DNA of 41,985 nt from Lachnospiraceae bacterium (GTDB lineage: Bacteria; Bacillota; Clostridia; Lachnospirales; Lachnospiraceae). The stretch's first letter is position 1, and every line of letters starts with the position of its first letter. This document shows, one piece after another, positions 1-7,736 of this stretch. A model generated the notes under the pieces. The model saw only the letters and a list, made by a program, of their open reading frames with translations, was not told the DNA's origin and ran no database searches. The DNA lies in NCBI GenBank assembly GCA_009774215.1, contig VSNH01000013.1, forward strand, positions 1 through 41,985. Direction: 5' to 3'. The position numbers and the translations under genes are program-made.

Positions 1-2007
1 CTCGGGCGAAAAAAACCTCAATGCCACGATCATAGCAACAAAAAACTCTTTCGGAGCCTGGAATGTTACAATCTGCCCATACTGCTTATTGGTATCAAAC
101 AATCGATTAGTTCGTGAAAATGCCTGAATAATATTTTGCGGAGCCATAGGCTGTCTATCCATAAACAAAATAGAAAGGCACGGCGCATCAAACCCTGTTA
201 AAAGTCTGTCAACGACAATAACCAAATCAAGCTGCTGGCTCCGGTTCATATATTTCTTCTCTTTTCTGGCCAGCCGCTCATTAAGATTACTGTTGTAAGC
301 ATTAATAGCATCAATCTTGTAACTGCTTCCAAACATCTCATTATAATCTATTAACGATTTCTTCATTTTATCTTGATTGACAATGGAGGCTTCATCGTTT
401 TCCGACAATGAATAGGTTATGGCAAATTTCGGAAAATCAGGTAACGCCTTATGTATATCATCACTAATCTTCAGCTCGTCATTACCTTCTTTCACTTTTT
501 TGAGTAAATCATAATACTTCTGTGCCATTGCGATGGAACTGGTTGTCAATATCGCCTCATAGGTTTTGCCCCTGCCATTTTTCATGCCAAATTTGTCATA
601 GGACTGATTCAGAATGACATGCAAGACTTTCCGCATATGCTCCTCGGTCTCATACACTTTTTCGGTATCCTCGGCACTTAAATCCTTAGCCCCAAGATTC
701 TCAACCATGAATCCTAAGACCGCTTCATCATGGATAGCCTCTTTAATGGTATAGCTATGCAGACACTCTCCATATAACTGCTCCGTGGTCTGTGCCAGGT
801 CGCCTTTCTGTTCATAACTGTTCTCTTCAAAAATGGGTGTCCCCGTAAAACCATACCATAATGAATTGGTGAAAAATTTTTCAAGGTCTCTTTTGGTTTG
901 TGGCGTTACAGCCCTGTGGCATTCATCAACAACAAAAGCGACCTTTAATGCCTTAATTTTATCATACCGCTTAGTCCCTTCCTTTAGACGCCGATTTACC
1001 ATAATCTGCATTTTCTGACGAGTGGTTACTATCATCTGACGGTTGTCATCCGACATCTTTTTGATAAGGGAATCGACATAGTCCGTATCATCCACGTCAA
1101 TCGTATCATTATCCGCATATGACTGAAACGCCATTTTAGTCTGCATATCAAGCTCTTTCCTGTCAATGAGAAATACCGTTTTCTCAATTGCCGGAATGTC
1201 CATCAGCAGATTTCTTGTAGCTTTGTAGGAAGTCATTGTTTTCCCGGAACCTGTCGTATGCCAGATAAATCCAGATTTTCCCCGCTTCGATGCTGCCCGC
1301 ATTGCTTCAATCGCATGGATCTGATATGGACGCAGTATCAAAAGTTTCCTTCTATCGTTATCAAGAACTGTATATCTGGTAATCATCTCATGCGCTTCAG
1401 GTATTTTAAGAACAGCTCTGGCAAACTCAATATAATCACAGACAGGATGATTTTCTTTATCAAGCCATCCTGTGATAAATTTTTTGTTCAGTTCCGTATC
1501 TCTCGCAGCAGAAAAATACTTTGTATCTACAGCATTACTTACAACAAACATCTGCACATTTGAAAAAATGCCGTGAAACTTACCCTCTGCAATATATTTC
1601 TTAATCTGGCGATAGGCATCCATATAGGAATGTTCTTTGTTCTTAAGTTCAATATGGATGAAAGGAATTCCATTAATAAGGAGCGTTACGTCAAAACGCC
1701 TGTCTCTATCACCCTCTGTATCCTCTGTCTTAAACGCCTGGTATTGATTGATAACCTCGTACACACTTGATCCGCCAGCCACATGTTCATTATTCATCAC
1801 CATAAGATGCAATGTTTCATTCCCACGCGGGACATGGACATATACCTTGCCATTTTCTCCTACCATCCATTTTCCGGCATCATAGAATGAAGCGTGAGAT
1901 AAATCATTCTTTATCTTTGCAAACTCGGAATCGCTGAGAGGAACATCATTAAGTTTCGCTTTATTATTCTGTTCCAAGATATATTTAAAATTATTCCAAA
2001 TCACCAT
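1..2007 (-). CDS. hsdR: Type I restriction-modification enzyme, R (motor/nuclease) subunit, partial
   Basis: Restriction subunit of a type I R-M system, which translocates DNA by ATP hydrolysis and cleaves it. The minus-strand frame is open to the left edge, so the C-terminus lies outside the window. Seen in order: an N-terminal PD-(D/E)XK nuclease core (RRFDVTLLING then IELKNKE, about residues 100-120), Walker A motif HTTGSGKT near residue 250, DEAD-type box VDECHR near 360, the TGTP motif, and helicase motifs DRLLTGFDAP and QAFSRTNR. The chosen start (ATG at 2007, beginning MVIWNNF) gives a short N-terminus. From memory, relatives carry about 30-50 extra residues before WNNF. The same frame stays open upstream to at least 2120 without recognisable homology, so the 5' end may be truncated or fused. 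No hsdM or hsdS is visible. A Fic gene and a MITE lie just upstream. Confidence 0.9.
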   Translation of the reverse strand, partial: MVIWNNFKYILEQNNKAKLNDVPLSDSEFAKIKNDLSHASFYDAGKWMVGENGKVYVHVPRGNETLHLMVMNNEHVAGGSSVYEVINQYQAFKTEDTEGDRDRRFDVTLLINGIPFIHIELKNKEHSYMDAYRQIKKYIAEGKFHGIFSNVQMFVVSNAVDTKYFSAARDTELNKKFITGWLDKENHPVCDYIEFARAVLKIPEAHEMITRYTVLDNDRRKLLILRPYQIHAIEAMRAASKRGKSGFIWHTTGSGKTMTSYKATRNLLMDIPAIEKTVFLIDRKELDMQTKMAFQSYADNDTIDVDDTDYVDSLIKKMSDDNRQMIVTTRQKMQIMVNRRLKEGTKRYDKIKALKVAFVVDECHRAVTPQTKRDLEKFFTNSLWYGFTGTPIFEENSYEQKGDLAQTTEQLYGECLHSYTIKEAIHDEAVLGFMVENLGAKDLSAEDTEKVYETEEHMRKVLHVILNQSYDKFGMKNGRGKTYEAILTTSSIAMAQKYYDLLKKVKEGNDELKISDDIHKALPDFPKFAITYSLSENDEASIVNQDKMKKSLIDYNEMFGSSYKIDAINAYNSNLNERLARKEKKYMNRSQQLDLVIVVDRLLTGFDAPCLSILFMDRQPMAPQNIIQAFSRTNRLFDTNKQYGQIVTFQAPKEFFVAMIVALRFFSPE

Positions 2008-2126
2008 CCATGGAAGGTGAAGCACCGTAATCATCGGTATCACTGGCAGCCGCTTTTTCGCATATTCCTCCGTGCATTCCGACATGGACACGATCACTTT
2101 CACCTTTGCCGGGCTGTTGATAAACC

Positions 2127-2252
2127 TAGGGAAACGCTGATTAAAGCGTTTCCCGCACCGGATTTGCGCCGCGAAGCGGCACATTCCTTTGCAAATCCGT
2201 GTGCATCCGCCGGAGGCTCTAAGGAAGTGCTGATTTAATCAGCGCTTCCCTA
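2127..2252. mobile_element. MITE-like element with 17-bp terminal inverted repeats and TA target duplications
   Basis: The 122-bp core (2129-2250) starts GGGAAACGCTGATTAAA and ends with the inverted copy GGGAAGCGCTGATTAAA, 16 of 17 positions identical. It is flanked on both sides by TA. The left end is itself a perfect palindrome (GGGAAACGCT, GATTAA, AGCGTTTCCC), and the right end is a near-palindrome. The centre folds as GGATTTGC...GCAAATCC enclosing GCCGC-GAA-GCGGC. There is no coding capacity. A TA duplication fits IS630/Tc1-type mobilisation, which is family knowledge rather than something proven here. It sits between the Fic gene and hsdR, within about 120 bp of the likely hsdR start. 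Confidence 0.7.
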
Positions 2253-2600
2253 GATCTCTCCGAATACAGCCTCAATTGTGGCTCTCCCGGAAGGACCCAT
2301 CCCCGCTTTGCCTCTATAATAATATAAAACTTTTGGTTATGTCATTTTCCCTATCGCCCATAAGATCAAAAATCGTTTCATTTTATCTTCTCCATTTTAT
2401 CCTTTTGTGGTAGTTTCTCCGATTTTTGCCCTGCCATCTGCACTTCCCGTAATTTCTCCTTTGGTTCGATAGTCACCCGAAAAGATTGTATTGCATTCAA
2501 GTTTCGGAATAATTATTTGCACATCACTTTCATCCCCATAATCCCATTCTGAAAAGGATGTAATTTCACCCCCCTCCGGCTTATAGTTCCTCGGCTTTAG
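2253..2600 (-). other. Gene-poor stretch with decayed coding remnants between Fic gene and MITE
   Basis: No intact gene is visible in this 348-bp stretch. On the minus strand an open frame with no start codon follows the Fic stop in the next frame. It reads a plausible peptide including SFSEWDYGDESDVQII and FSGDYRTKGEITGSADGRAK, then stops near 2390. A second short frame (YYYRGKAGMGPSGRATIEAV...) ends in the MITE. Neither was recognised. These look like remains of one or two lost genes of the R-M locus, which is inference only. Confidence 0.35.
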
Positions 2601-3494
2601 TTATTTTTCCAGCATCATCAAGTAGCTGTCCAGCCTCGCATTCACATAACCCGCAAACAATCTTTGCATTGCACCAAGATCATGTTTTACATGGTATTCA
2701 TCAAACGCATTATAATAAGAAATCCGGTCTGCAAATTTAATGTCAATTGGCGGATATCCAGCTTTCATCAATTCCAGATTTACAAGCAGCCTTCCGGTTC
2801 TGCCATTTCCGTCAATAAAAGGATGAATCCCCTCGAATTCAATATGGAACCGTGCAAGCCGGGAAATAATATGATCTGTATCATTCCTATAATCCTCCAA
2901 CAACTGTTCCATTTTAGGCTGGATTAAATATGGCTGTACTGGTTCATGTTTTGCACCCATGATCTTGACCGGAACTCTTCTGTAAACACCGCGGTCTTCC
3001 CGTTTATCTGCCAATACAAGATAATGTATCTGCTTGATGATGCTTTCCGATAAAGGCACCTGTTCTTTTACCAAATCCCGCACAAAATCAAATGCCTCTT
3101 TATGCCCGACTGCCTCCATATGGTCTTTTAACGGTTTCCTGTCAATCGTCAGGCCGCGCAAAACCATATCCGTCTCACGCAGGGTCAGTGTATTCCCTTC
3201 AATTGCATTTGAATTATAGGTATACTCAATAATGAATTCCTCTGTCAGACGTTCCACTTCCCCCTTCGTCAGCGGGCGTCTGGTATCCAGTTCACTTTTC
3301 TTCCTGTCTATAGCTGCCAGTAAACTTTCTGTTGCCTTAAACCGTCCATCCGCCGGTTTTCTTGTATCTACCGGAATCATCCAGCGGCGTCCTTCACGAA
3401 TAGCACCTGAAACTTTCCCTTCTGTGCACAATATGCGCACACGTCTATCTGAAATTCCCCATTTCTCTGCGGCCTGTTTTACTGTCATATACAT
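2601..3494 (-). CDS. Fic-domain protein with N-terminal helix-turn-helix
   Basis: Probable AMP-transferase (protein AMPylator) of the Fic/DOC family, 297 residues. Residues 1-45 look like a MerR/excisionase-type DNA-binding segment (TVKQAAEKWGISDRRVR). The Fic core HPFIDGNGRTGR spans residues 224-235, with catalytic His224. An inhibitory-helix motif of the (S/T)xxxE(G/N) type is present as SNAIEG at residues 95-100, N-terminal to the core. That makes it a self-inhibited class II Fic protein by established classification. The ATG at 3494 follows GAGGTG at about 8 nt. It lies upstream of hsdR on the same strand. Fic genes are often found inside type I R-M loci, so a phage-defence or guard role is plausible but unproven. 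Cellular targets cannot be read from the sequence. Confidence 0.9.
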   Translation of the reverse strand: MYMTVKQAAEKWGISDRRVRILCTEGKVSGAIREGRRWMIPVDTRKPADGRFKATESLLAAIDRKKSELDTRRPLTKGEVERLTEEFIIEYTYNSNAIEGNTLTLRETDMVLRGLTIDRKPLKDHMEAVGHKEAFDFVRDLVKEQVPLSESIIKQIHYLVLADKREDRGVYRRVPVKIMGAKHEPVQPYLIQPKMEQLLEDYRNDTDHIISRLARFHIEFEGIHPFIDGNGRTGRLLVNLELMKAGYPPIDIKFADRISYYNAFDEYHVKHDLGAMQRLFAGYVNARLDSYLMMLEK

Positions 3495-3520
3495 AAAGAG
3501 TACACCTCGCTTTCCAAAAC

Positions 3521-3588
3521 ATTATACTCCATTTTCGGAATAATATCATTCTTAAAGGAATAATATTTTCCCGATTACGGAATAAAAA
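3521..3588 (-). promoter_or_regulatory. Putative Fic promoter with three GGAATAA direct repeats
   Basis: A consensus -10 box (TATAAT on the minus strand, 3521-3526) lies about 27 bp upstream of the Fic ATG. The direct repeats GGAATAATAT (3537-3546), GGAATAATAT (3557-3566) and GGAATAAAAA (3579-3588), read on the plus strand, recur at 20 and 22 bp, about two helical turns. They cover the -35 region, where no good hexamer is seen. The arrangement suggests an operator, possibly for the HTH domain of the Fic protein itself (inference). Confidence 0.45.
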
Positions 3589-3604
3589 AAAGACTCGAAA
3601 GTAC

Positions 3605-4313
3605 ATTTCTGTTTCCGAATCTTATTGCGAACAGGAACATAGCGATCCTGCTGGTCGTCACGAAGAAAGGTGCATCCTCCGGAAGCGGATCGACAACGCC
3701 TCCGCCCAGCGCATAGCCGCCATTTTTGTAATCAACGAGCCTCTGGGCGTTCATGGATTCTTTCTTTGCATACCTCGCATCAGCAGAGTTATCTGCATCA
3801 AAATATCCGTTGGCATTGACGCGGGACATATCATACATGGTGGAGGCAACCGTCGCCCTAATACGGGTATCCAGCGCCATCACATTGAGGGCCAAACCGC
3901 CCCGGCCGCAGATACCGATAATGCCAATGCGCTCAGGGTCAACATTTTCCTGTACGGAAAGGAAATCCACCGCCGCCTGAAAATCCTCCGTGTTGATATC
4001 CGGCGAAGCCATGTATCGGGGTGTGCCGCCGCTTTCGTCGGTAAAGGAAGGGTCAAAAGCAATGGTGAGGAAGCCACGCTCCGCCATTGCCTACGCATAC
4101 AGTCCTGCTGCCTGCTCCTTCACCGCACCAAACGGCCCGCATACCGCAATCGCAGCCAGTTTCTTTTCAGCCCCCTCCGGCTCATAAAGGTCTGCCGCCA
4201 GCGTGACCCCGTAACGGTTAGGGAATGTCACCTTGCGGTGGCTCACCTTTTCACTTTTTCGGAAAAGTCTTATCCCATTCCTTTGTTAATTCCAATTTTA
4301 AAGTATTGTCCAT
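3605..4313 (-). pseudogene. Alpha/beta hydrolase (dienelactone-hydrolase-like), decayed
   Basis: Remnant of a YcjY/dienelactone-hydrolase-type alpha/beta hydrolase. The intact start is ATG at 4313 (MDNTLKLELTKEWDKTFPK). One extra A in a run of five (about 4252-4256) shifts the frame. The reading then resumes as EKVSHRKVTFPNRYGVTL and CGPFGAVKEQAAGLYA. An in-frame TAG at about 4091 replaces what should be a glutamine codon, after which MAERGFLTIAFDPSF continues. The nucleophile elbow reads GICGRGG, with Cys in the nucleophile position as in this subfamily. After PLPEDAPFFV (near 3660) the usual remaining ~100 residues are missing and the frame runs into unrelated sequence. Three independent lesions make a functional product unlikely. 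The fragment from 4087 could in principle still be translated. Confidence 0.8.
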
Positions 4314-4540
4314 TTTGTAATGCCTCTTTTCCTTTTCCATCCGCCATACTAAAAAATCAAGACAGTCAACTCTCCCCTGACTTTCATGCAGGCTGTCCAT
4401 CAAGCTACAGCGGTGCTTTCGCAGTGTTTTAATCGCATCCTGAACCTGCCTGTTACCATACAGCCTGCAGACCTGCTCAATGGTCTGAGCGCCACAGCCT
4501 GCATCCTTTAGATTCTGAATAAGATCATCCGTATGACCGC
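4314..4540 (-). pseudogene. Remnant of a small conserved helical protein, no start codon
   Basis: This minus-strand frame reads GGHTDDLIQNLKDAGC, then CRLYGNRQVQDAIKTLRKHR and LHESQGRVDCLDFLVWRMEK. It is the pattern of a small (~75 residue) helical protein common beside regulators in Clostridia (recalled family pattern, unnamed). No ATG, GTG or TTG start with a ribosome site lies at the expected place: GGGAGG is followed by a frame with no start. The frame also runs without a stop into the hydrolase start at 4313, so both ends look damaged. It lies divergent from the LysR gene. Confidence 0.4.
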
Positions 4541-4561
4541 CTCCCTTCCTGCTATGTCTGA

Positions 4562-4592
4562 ATTACAGGAACCGCTTCGCGAACCCTGTAAT
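4562..4592. repeat. Inverted repeat between the LysR gene and divergent remnants
   Basis: ATTACAG (4562-4568) and CTGTAAT (4586-4592) form a perfect 7-bp inverted repeat around a GC-rich centre containing TTCGCGAA. It sits about 20 bp upstream of the LysR -35 box, between divergent units, where LysR-type operators usually lie. It has no T-run on either side, so it is not an obvious terminator. Confidence 0.4.
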
Positions 4593-4612
4593 CTAAGGTC
4601 TACTATATCCCC

Positions 4613-4641
4613 TTGACTTCCATTTCGCTAATGGCTATAAT
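4613..4641 (+). promoter_or_regulatory. Sigma-A promoter of the LysR gene
   Basis: TTGACT (4613-4618) and TATAAT (4636-4641) are separated by exactly 17 bp, a near-perfect vegetative promoter about 44 bp upstream of the LysR start. The ribosome site AGGAGGA lies at 4674-4680. Confidence 0.8.
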
Positions 4642-4684
4642 TTATGTCGTGATATAGATTTTGGGAATATCACAGGAGGACAAA

Positions 4685-5593
4685 ATGGAACTGCGAACCA
4701 TGAGATATTTTCTTGCCGTGGCAAGAGAAGAAAACATGACCCGTGCGGCAGAGCTGCTTCACGTTACCCAGCCCACACTCTCCAAGCAGTTAAAAGCACT
4801 TGAAGATGAGCTTGGGAAAAAACTGTTCACGCGCCACAGTTTCAGCATACAGCTGACTGAGGAAGGTGTTTTGCTTCGAAAACGGGCAGAAGACTTGATA
4901 AAAATGGCTGACAAAATCACTACTGAATTTCTTGCTTTGGATGATGTCCTGGGCGGGGATGTTTACTTCGGTTTGGCGGAATCCTACCAGATCAGGCATC
5001 TTGCCTCTGCCATCAAACAATTTAAAAATACTTTTTTCGATCTGCGTTACCACATTACAAGCGGCGATACAGAGCAGGTCACGGAAAAACTGGATAAAGG
5101 CGTAATTGATTTTGCTGTTCTGGCCGAAGAACCAAATACCGCAAAATATCATTTTCTTACTTTTCCTGAAGCCGATCTGTGGGGTGTTGTCATGAAGGCA
5201 GACTGTCCCCTCGCAGACAAGCAGGCTATCTGTGCCGATGACCTGGCCGGACTCCCGCTCTTTTGCTCGGAGCAAGGCTGGAACCACGATATATCCAAAT
5301 GGTGCGGCAGTAAAATAGACAAGCTGCATCTTGAAGGGTCTTTCCGACTGTCCTATAATGGCTCCTTATTTGTGAAGGAAGGGCTCGGATATCTTCTGAC
5401 TTTTCAGCACCTCATTGATACAAGCCCAGGCAGCGGACTTGTTTTTCGCCCGTTGGCACCTACCCTTGAAACAAAAATTTATCTGATATGGAAAAAATAT
5501 CAGATATTTACCCCTATCGCACAACGGCTTTTAGAATACTTAAAGGATACGTTTTCTGTTTCCACGGAGACTGCCCGAACTGCACTATGGTAA
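4685..5593 (+). CDS. LysR-family transcriptional regulator
   Basis: DNA-binding regulator of 302 residues, the usual LysR length. The N-terminal winged helix-turn-helix is clear (MRYFLAVAREENMTRAAELL, then VTQPTLSKQLKALEDELG, residues 6-45). The rest is the two-lobed effector-binding domain, whose ligand cannot be told from sequence. ATG at 4685 is chosen because AGGAGGA ends 4 nt before it. A TTG further upstream (4661) would put the ribosome site inside the gene. It is divergent from the decayed alpha/beta hydrolase, its likely original target (inference). Its 3' end overlaps the end of the opposite-strand ORF at 5514-5855. Confidence 0.92.
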   Translation: MELRTMRYFLAVAREENMTRAAELLHVTQPTLSKQLKALEDELGKKLFTRHSFSIQLTEEGVLLRKRAEDLIKMADKITTEFLALDDVLGGDVYFGLAESYQIRHLASAIKQFKNTFFDLRYHITSGDTEQVTEKLDKGVIDFAVLAEEPNTAKYHFLTFPEADLWGVVMKADCPLADKQAICADDLAGLPLFCSEQGWNHDISKWCGSKIDKLHLEGSFRLSYNGSLFVKEGLGYLLTFQHLIDTSPGSGLVFRPLAPTLETKIYLIWKKYQIFTPIAQRLLEYLKDTFSVSTETARTALW

Positions 5594-5855
5594 TGCCAGC
5601 ACCTTTTTCCTGCTGCCTGTTTGCGTTATACCGTTCCCGAAGAATCCGCGTCATAGCAGCATTGTCCTTGTGGCGGTTTGCAAGCTCCTGATAGTCTGCA
5701 TGGCTAAGATTGATTCCGCTGTTCAATAGTGCCATTGTGCCGCTGTCAACCATATTTCCGTCCGGTCTGCCAAGTTCTGCCATCTCTGAATCGTATTCAT
5801 CAACCACGGTCAGAATCCCGGACAGGCTATGTTGTATGTTGCTGTCTTTGCTCAT
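5514..5855 (-). CDS. Hypothetical protein, phage-like, probably C-terminally truncated
   Basis: A 113-residue reading frame starting at ATG 5855 behind a good AAAGGAG site. The first ~75 residues (MSKDSNIQHSLSGILTVVDE..., SGTMALLNSGINL, YQELANRHKDN, TRILRERYNANR) are hydrophilic and helical. They resemble small proteins seen in clostridial prophages, a recollection with no assignable function. The last ~25 residues are simply the reverse strand of the LysR 3' end, so the original C-terminus was probably lost at a junction near 5590. Likely a mobile-element scar. Confidence 0.45.
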   Translation of the reverse strand: MSKDSNIQHSLSGILTVVDEYDSEMAELGRPDGNMVDSGTMALLNSGINLSHADYQELANRHKDNAAMTRILRERYNANRQQEKGAGITIVQFGQSPWKQKTYPLSILKAVVR

Positions 5856-5879
5856 AAATCTACTCCTTTACAATAAAAT

Positions 5880-5908
5880 AGAGCGCATAGACTTTTTCTA
5901 TACGCTCT
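5880..5908 (-). terminator. Hairpin followed by a U-rich tract on the minus strand
   Basis: AGAGCGCATAG pairs with CTATACGCTCT with one mismatch around a short loop. On the minus strand it is followed by ATTTTATT. It lies just upstream of the 5855 start, where no minus-strand gene remains to be terminated, so it may be a leftover terminator or an attenuator-like element. Confidence 0.4.
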
Positions 5909-5915
5909 GACGCTG

Positions 5916-5967
5916 TGTGACTATTCTGTTGTGATTTTGTTTCTGTGACATTTTCATGTTATCCTAT
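5916..5967 (+). promoter_or_regulatory. Putative response-regulator binding region, TGTGAC repeats
   Basis: TGTGAC/T occurs at 5916, 5930 and 5944, a strict 14-bp period. The last copy begins a 28-bp block (5940-5967) of which 21 positions match a block at 8292-8319 before the ABC ATPase gene: TTTCTGTGACA at one end and TGTTAT near the other. The block lies 21 bp before the response-regulator start. This is the pattern expected for autoregulation by the OmpR-type regulator (inference). Confidence 0.55.
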
Positions 5968-5987
5968 AAGGGAAAGGAAGTGAAGTC

Positions 5988-6671
5988 ATGAGGCTTTTGG
6001 TCGTTGAAGATGACCGTCTTTTGAACAATACGCTTTGCTACAATCTTTCGGCGGCGGGCTACACCGTGGACGCTGCCATGTCAAAATCAGCGGCGGTCAA
6101 TTTCTGTGAAGCGCAGGACTATGATCTAATCGTGCTGGATGTCAATCTGCCTGATGGAAGCGGATTTGACTTCTGCATGGAAATCAAGGAGCGCCGTCCA
6201 GATACCGCCGTGATTTTCCTGACCGCAAACGATCTGGAAAGCGATATGCTGAAGGGTTTTGAGCTGGGAGCAGACGATTATGTGACGAAGCCGTTTCCAA
6301 TCAGCGTATTCCGAAAAAAGGTTTCGGCCTTGCTGGGCCGTATCGAGAAGCAGACAGGCGGCGATTGCTACACAGACGGCACACTATCCGTCAATTTCTC
6401 GGAGTTGACCGCCACCCTCGCAGGGGAGCCGGTTATATTCACACCGTTGGAATACCGTTTACTAAAGGTGCTGGTAAGAAATCCGCAAATCGTTCTGACC
6501 CGGCAGGTACTTCTTGAAAAGCTGTGGGACACAGACGAAAACTTTGTGGATGAACACGCATTGACCGTAGCGATCAGCCGCATCCGGGGAAAAATTGAAG
6601 CAGACGGCCTGCAATATATCAAGACCGTCTACGGCATGGGCTATATGTGGATTGGGGGGATAAAGAAGTGA
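5988..6671 (+). CDS. OmpR/PhoB-family response regulator
   Basis: Two-component response regulator, 227 residues. The receiver domain has the acidic pair D8-D9, phospho-acceptor D51 (LIVLDVNLPDGSG), T79 and K101 (VTKPF). A C-terminal winged-helix output domain follows (TPLEYRLLKVLVRN, then HALTVAISRIRGKI, then TVYGMGYMW). ATG 5988 follows AAAGGAAG. Its stop overlaps the kinase start (GTGA at 6668-6671), so the two are translationally coupled. Pairing with a short-loop kinase and a downstream ABC exporter matches BceR/VanR-like systems responding to cell-wall-active peptides. The inducer is not readable here. Confidence 0.95.
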   Translation: MRLLVVEDDRLLNNTLCYNLSAAGYTVDAAMSKSAAVNFCEAQDYDLIVLDVNLPDGSGFDFCMEIKERRPDTAVIFLTANDLESDMLKGFELGADDYVTKPFPISVFRKKVSALLGRIEKQTGGDCYTDGTLSVNFSELTATLAGEPVIFTPLEYRLLKVLVRNPQIVLTRQVLLEKLWDTDENFVDEHALTVAISRIRGKIEADGLQYIKTVYGMGYMWIGGIKK

Positions 6672-7699
6672 ATGGGGGCAAACTTTCCATCAACCGGGCC
6701 TGTGCGGTAGGGGCTGCTTTTTTAGGTTTGCTCTCTGTTATAACCGTTACTGCGGCTTTTCTCTTTACCGGAAATTCGGCAATCGTATGGCTGTGCCTGC
6801 TGTTTATTCTGCTGGTGTTCGCTTGTGCAGCCCTTTTCGTGGCCCTTCTGCGCCGGAAGCTGGTGTTATTTTCGGACAAGCTGTGCGAAACAATAGACAA
6901 TATGCTGGACGGGACATCCGCCCCGCCGCAGGTCTACGAGGAAGAAAACCTGTTTTATAAAATCAACCACCGGCTTGTCCGTCTATATGAAGTTATGCGA
7001 GAGAACCGGGAAAGCGTAGCAAAGGAGCGGGCTGATTTGCAGGAATTGATTTCCGATATTTCCCATCAAGTAAAAACACCCATTGCAAATCTCCAGATGG
7101 TAAACGCCACTTTGCTGGAACAGTCTGTGACAGAAGAAAAGCGTCAGGAATTTTTGCAGGCATCCAGCGGCCAGCTTGAAAAACTGGACTTTCTTATGCA
7201 GGCCATGATAAAGACCTCCCGGCTGGAAACCGGCGTGATTTCGCTGGACAGAAAGGTGCAGCCGATCTACGACACCTTGGCTGCGGCGCTGGGCGGTATT
7301 TTGCTGAACGCCGAAAAGAAAGCAATTCATGTCAACGTAGAATGCTCATCCGATGTACTGCTGGCCCATGATAAAAAATGGACAGGCGAAGCCTTGTTTA
7401 ATATTTTGGACAATGCGGTGAAGTACACGCCAGCGGACGGCACTATTCGGGTGTCCGTCCAAAGTTGGGAGCTATATGTGAAAATTGACATTACAGACAG
7501 CGGCAAGGGCATAGCGGAGAGCAGACAGGGGATGATCTTCAAACGCTTCTACCGAGAGGAAGAAGTACACGACGTTGAGGGCATCGGTATAGGGCTGTAT
7601 CTTGCCCGTGAGATTATTTCCATGCAGGGCGGATATATCAAGGTGACTTCGGCATTGGGCAGCGGTTCCACATTTTCTGTATTTCTTCCTCGTGGATAA
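6668..7699 (+). CDS. Sensor histidine kinase, short-loop (intramembrane-sensing) type
   Basis: 343 residues from GTG 6668, which overlaps the regulator's TGA and follows GGGGGGA. A further GTG at 6647 would overlap more and has no ribosome site. Two transmembrane helices (about residues 13-34 and 38-61) are joined by only a few residues, so there is no extracellular sensor domain. This is typical of BceS-like kinases that sense through their partner ABC transporter. The HisKA box DISHQVKTPIANL has phospho-His133. The N box LFNILDNAVKYTP lies near 244-255, the G1 box DSGKGIAES near 277, and the G2 box GIGIGLYLAREI near 305-316. It would phosphorylate D51 of the preceding regulator. Confidence 0.93.
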   Translation: MNGGKLSINRACAVGAAFLGLLSVITVTAAFLFTGNSAIVWLCLLFILLVFACAALFVALLRRKLVLFSDKLCETIDNMLDGTSAPPQVYEEENLFYKINHRLVRLYEVMRENRESVAKERADLQELISDISHQVKTPIANLQMVNATLLEQSVTEEKRQEFLQASSGQLEKLDFLMQAMIKTSRLETGVISLDRKVQPIYDTLAAALGGILLNAEKKAIHVNVECSSDVLLAHDKKWTGEALFNILDNAVKYTPADGTIRVSVQSWELYVKIDITDSGKGIAESRQGMIFKRFYREEEVHDVEGIGIGLYLAREIISMQGGYIKVTSALGSGSTFSVFLPRG

Positions 7700-7736
7700 T
7701 AATTTGTAATTCAATCAAGATTGGGGGAATTTGAGT

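Noticed and set aside
2017..2238. Plus-strand ORF across the MITE
   Set aside because: It reads through noncoding palindromes and the reverse of the hsdR leader, with no protein-like character or ribosome site.
4562..4592. Inverted repeat as terminator of the decayed genes
   Set aside because: No T-tract on either side, and it lies between divergent units, where an operator is more likely.
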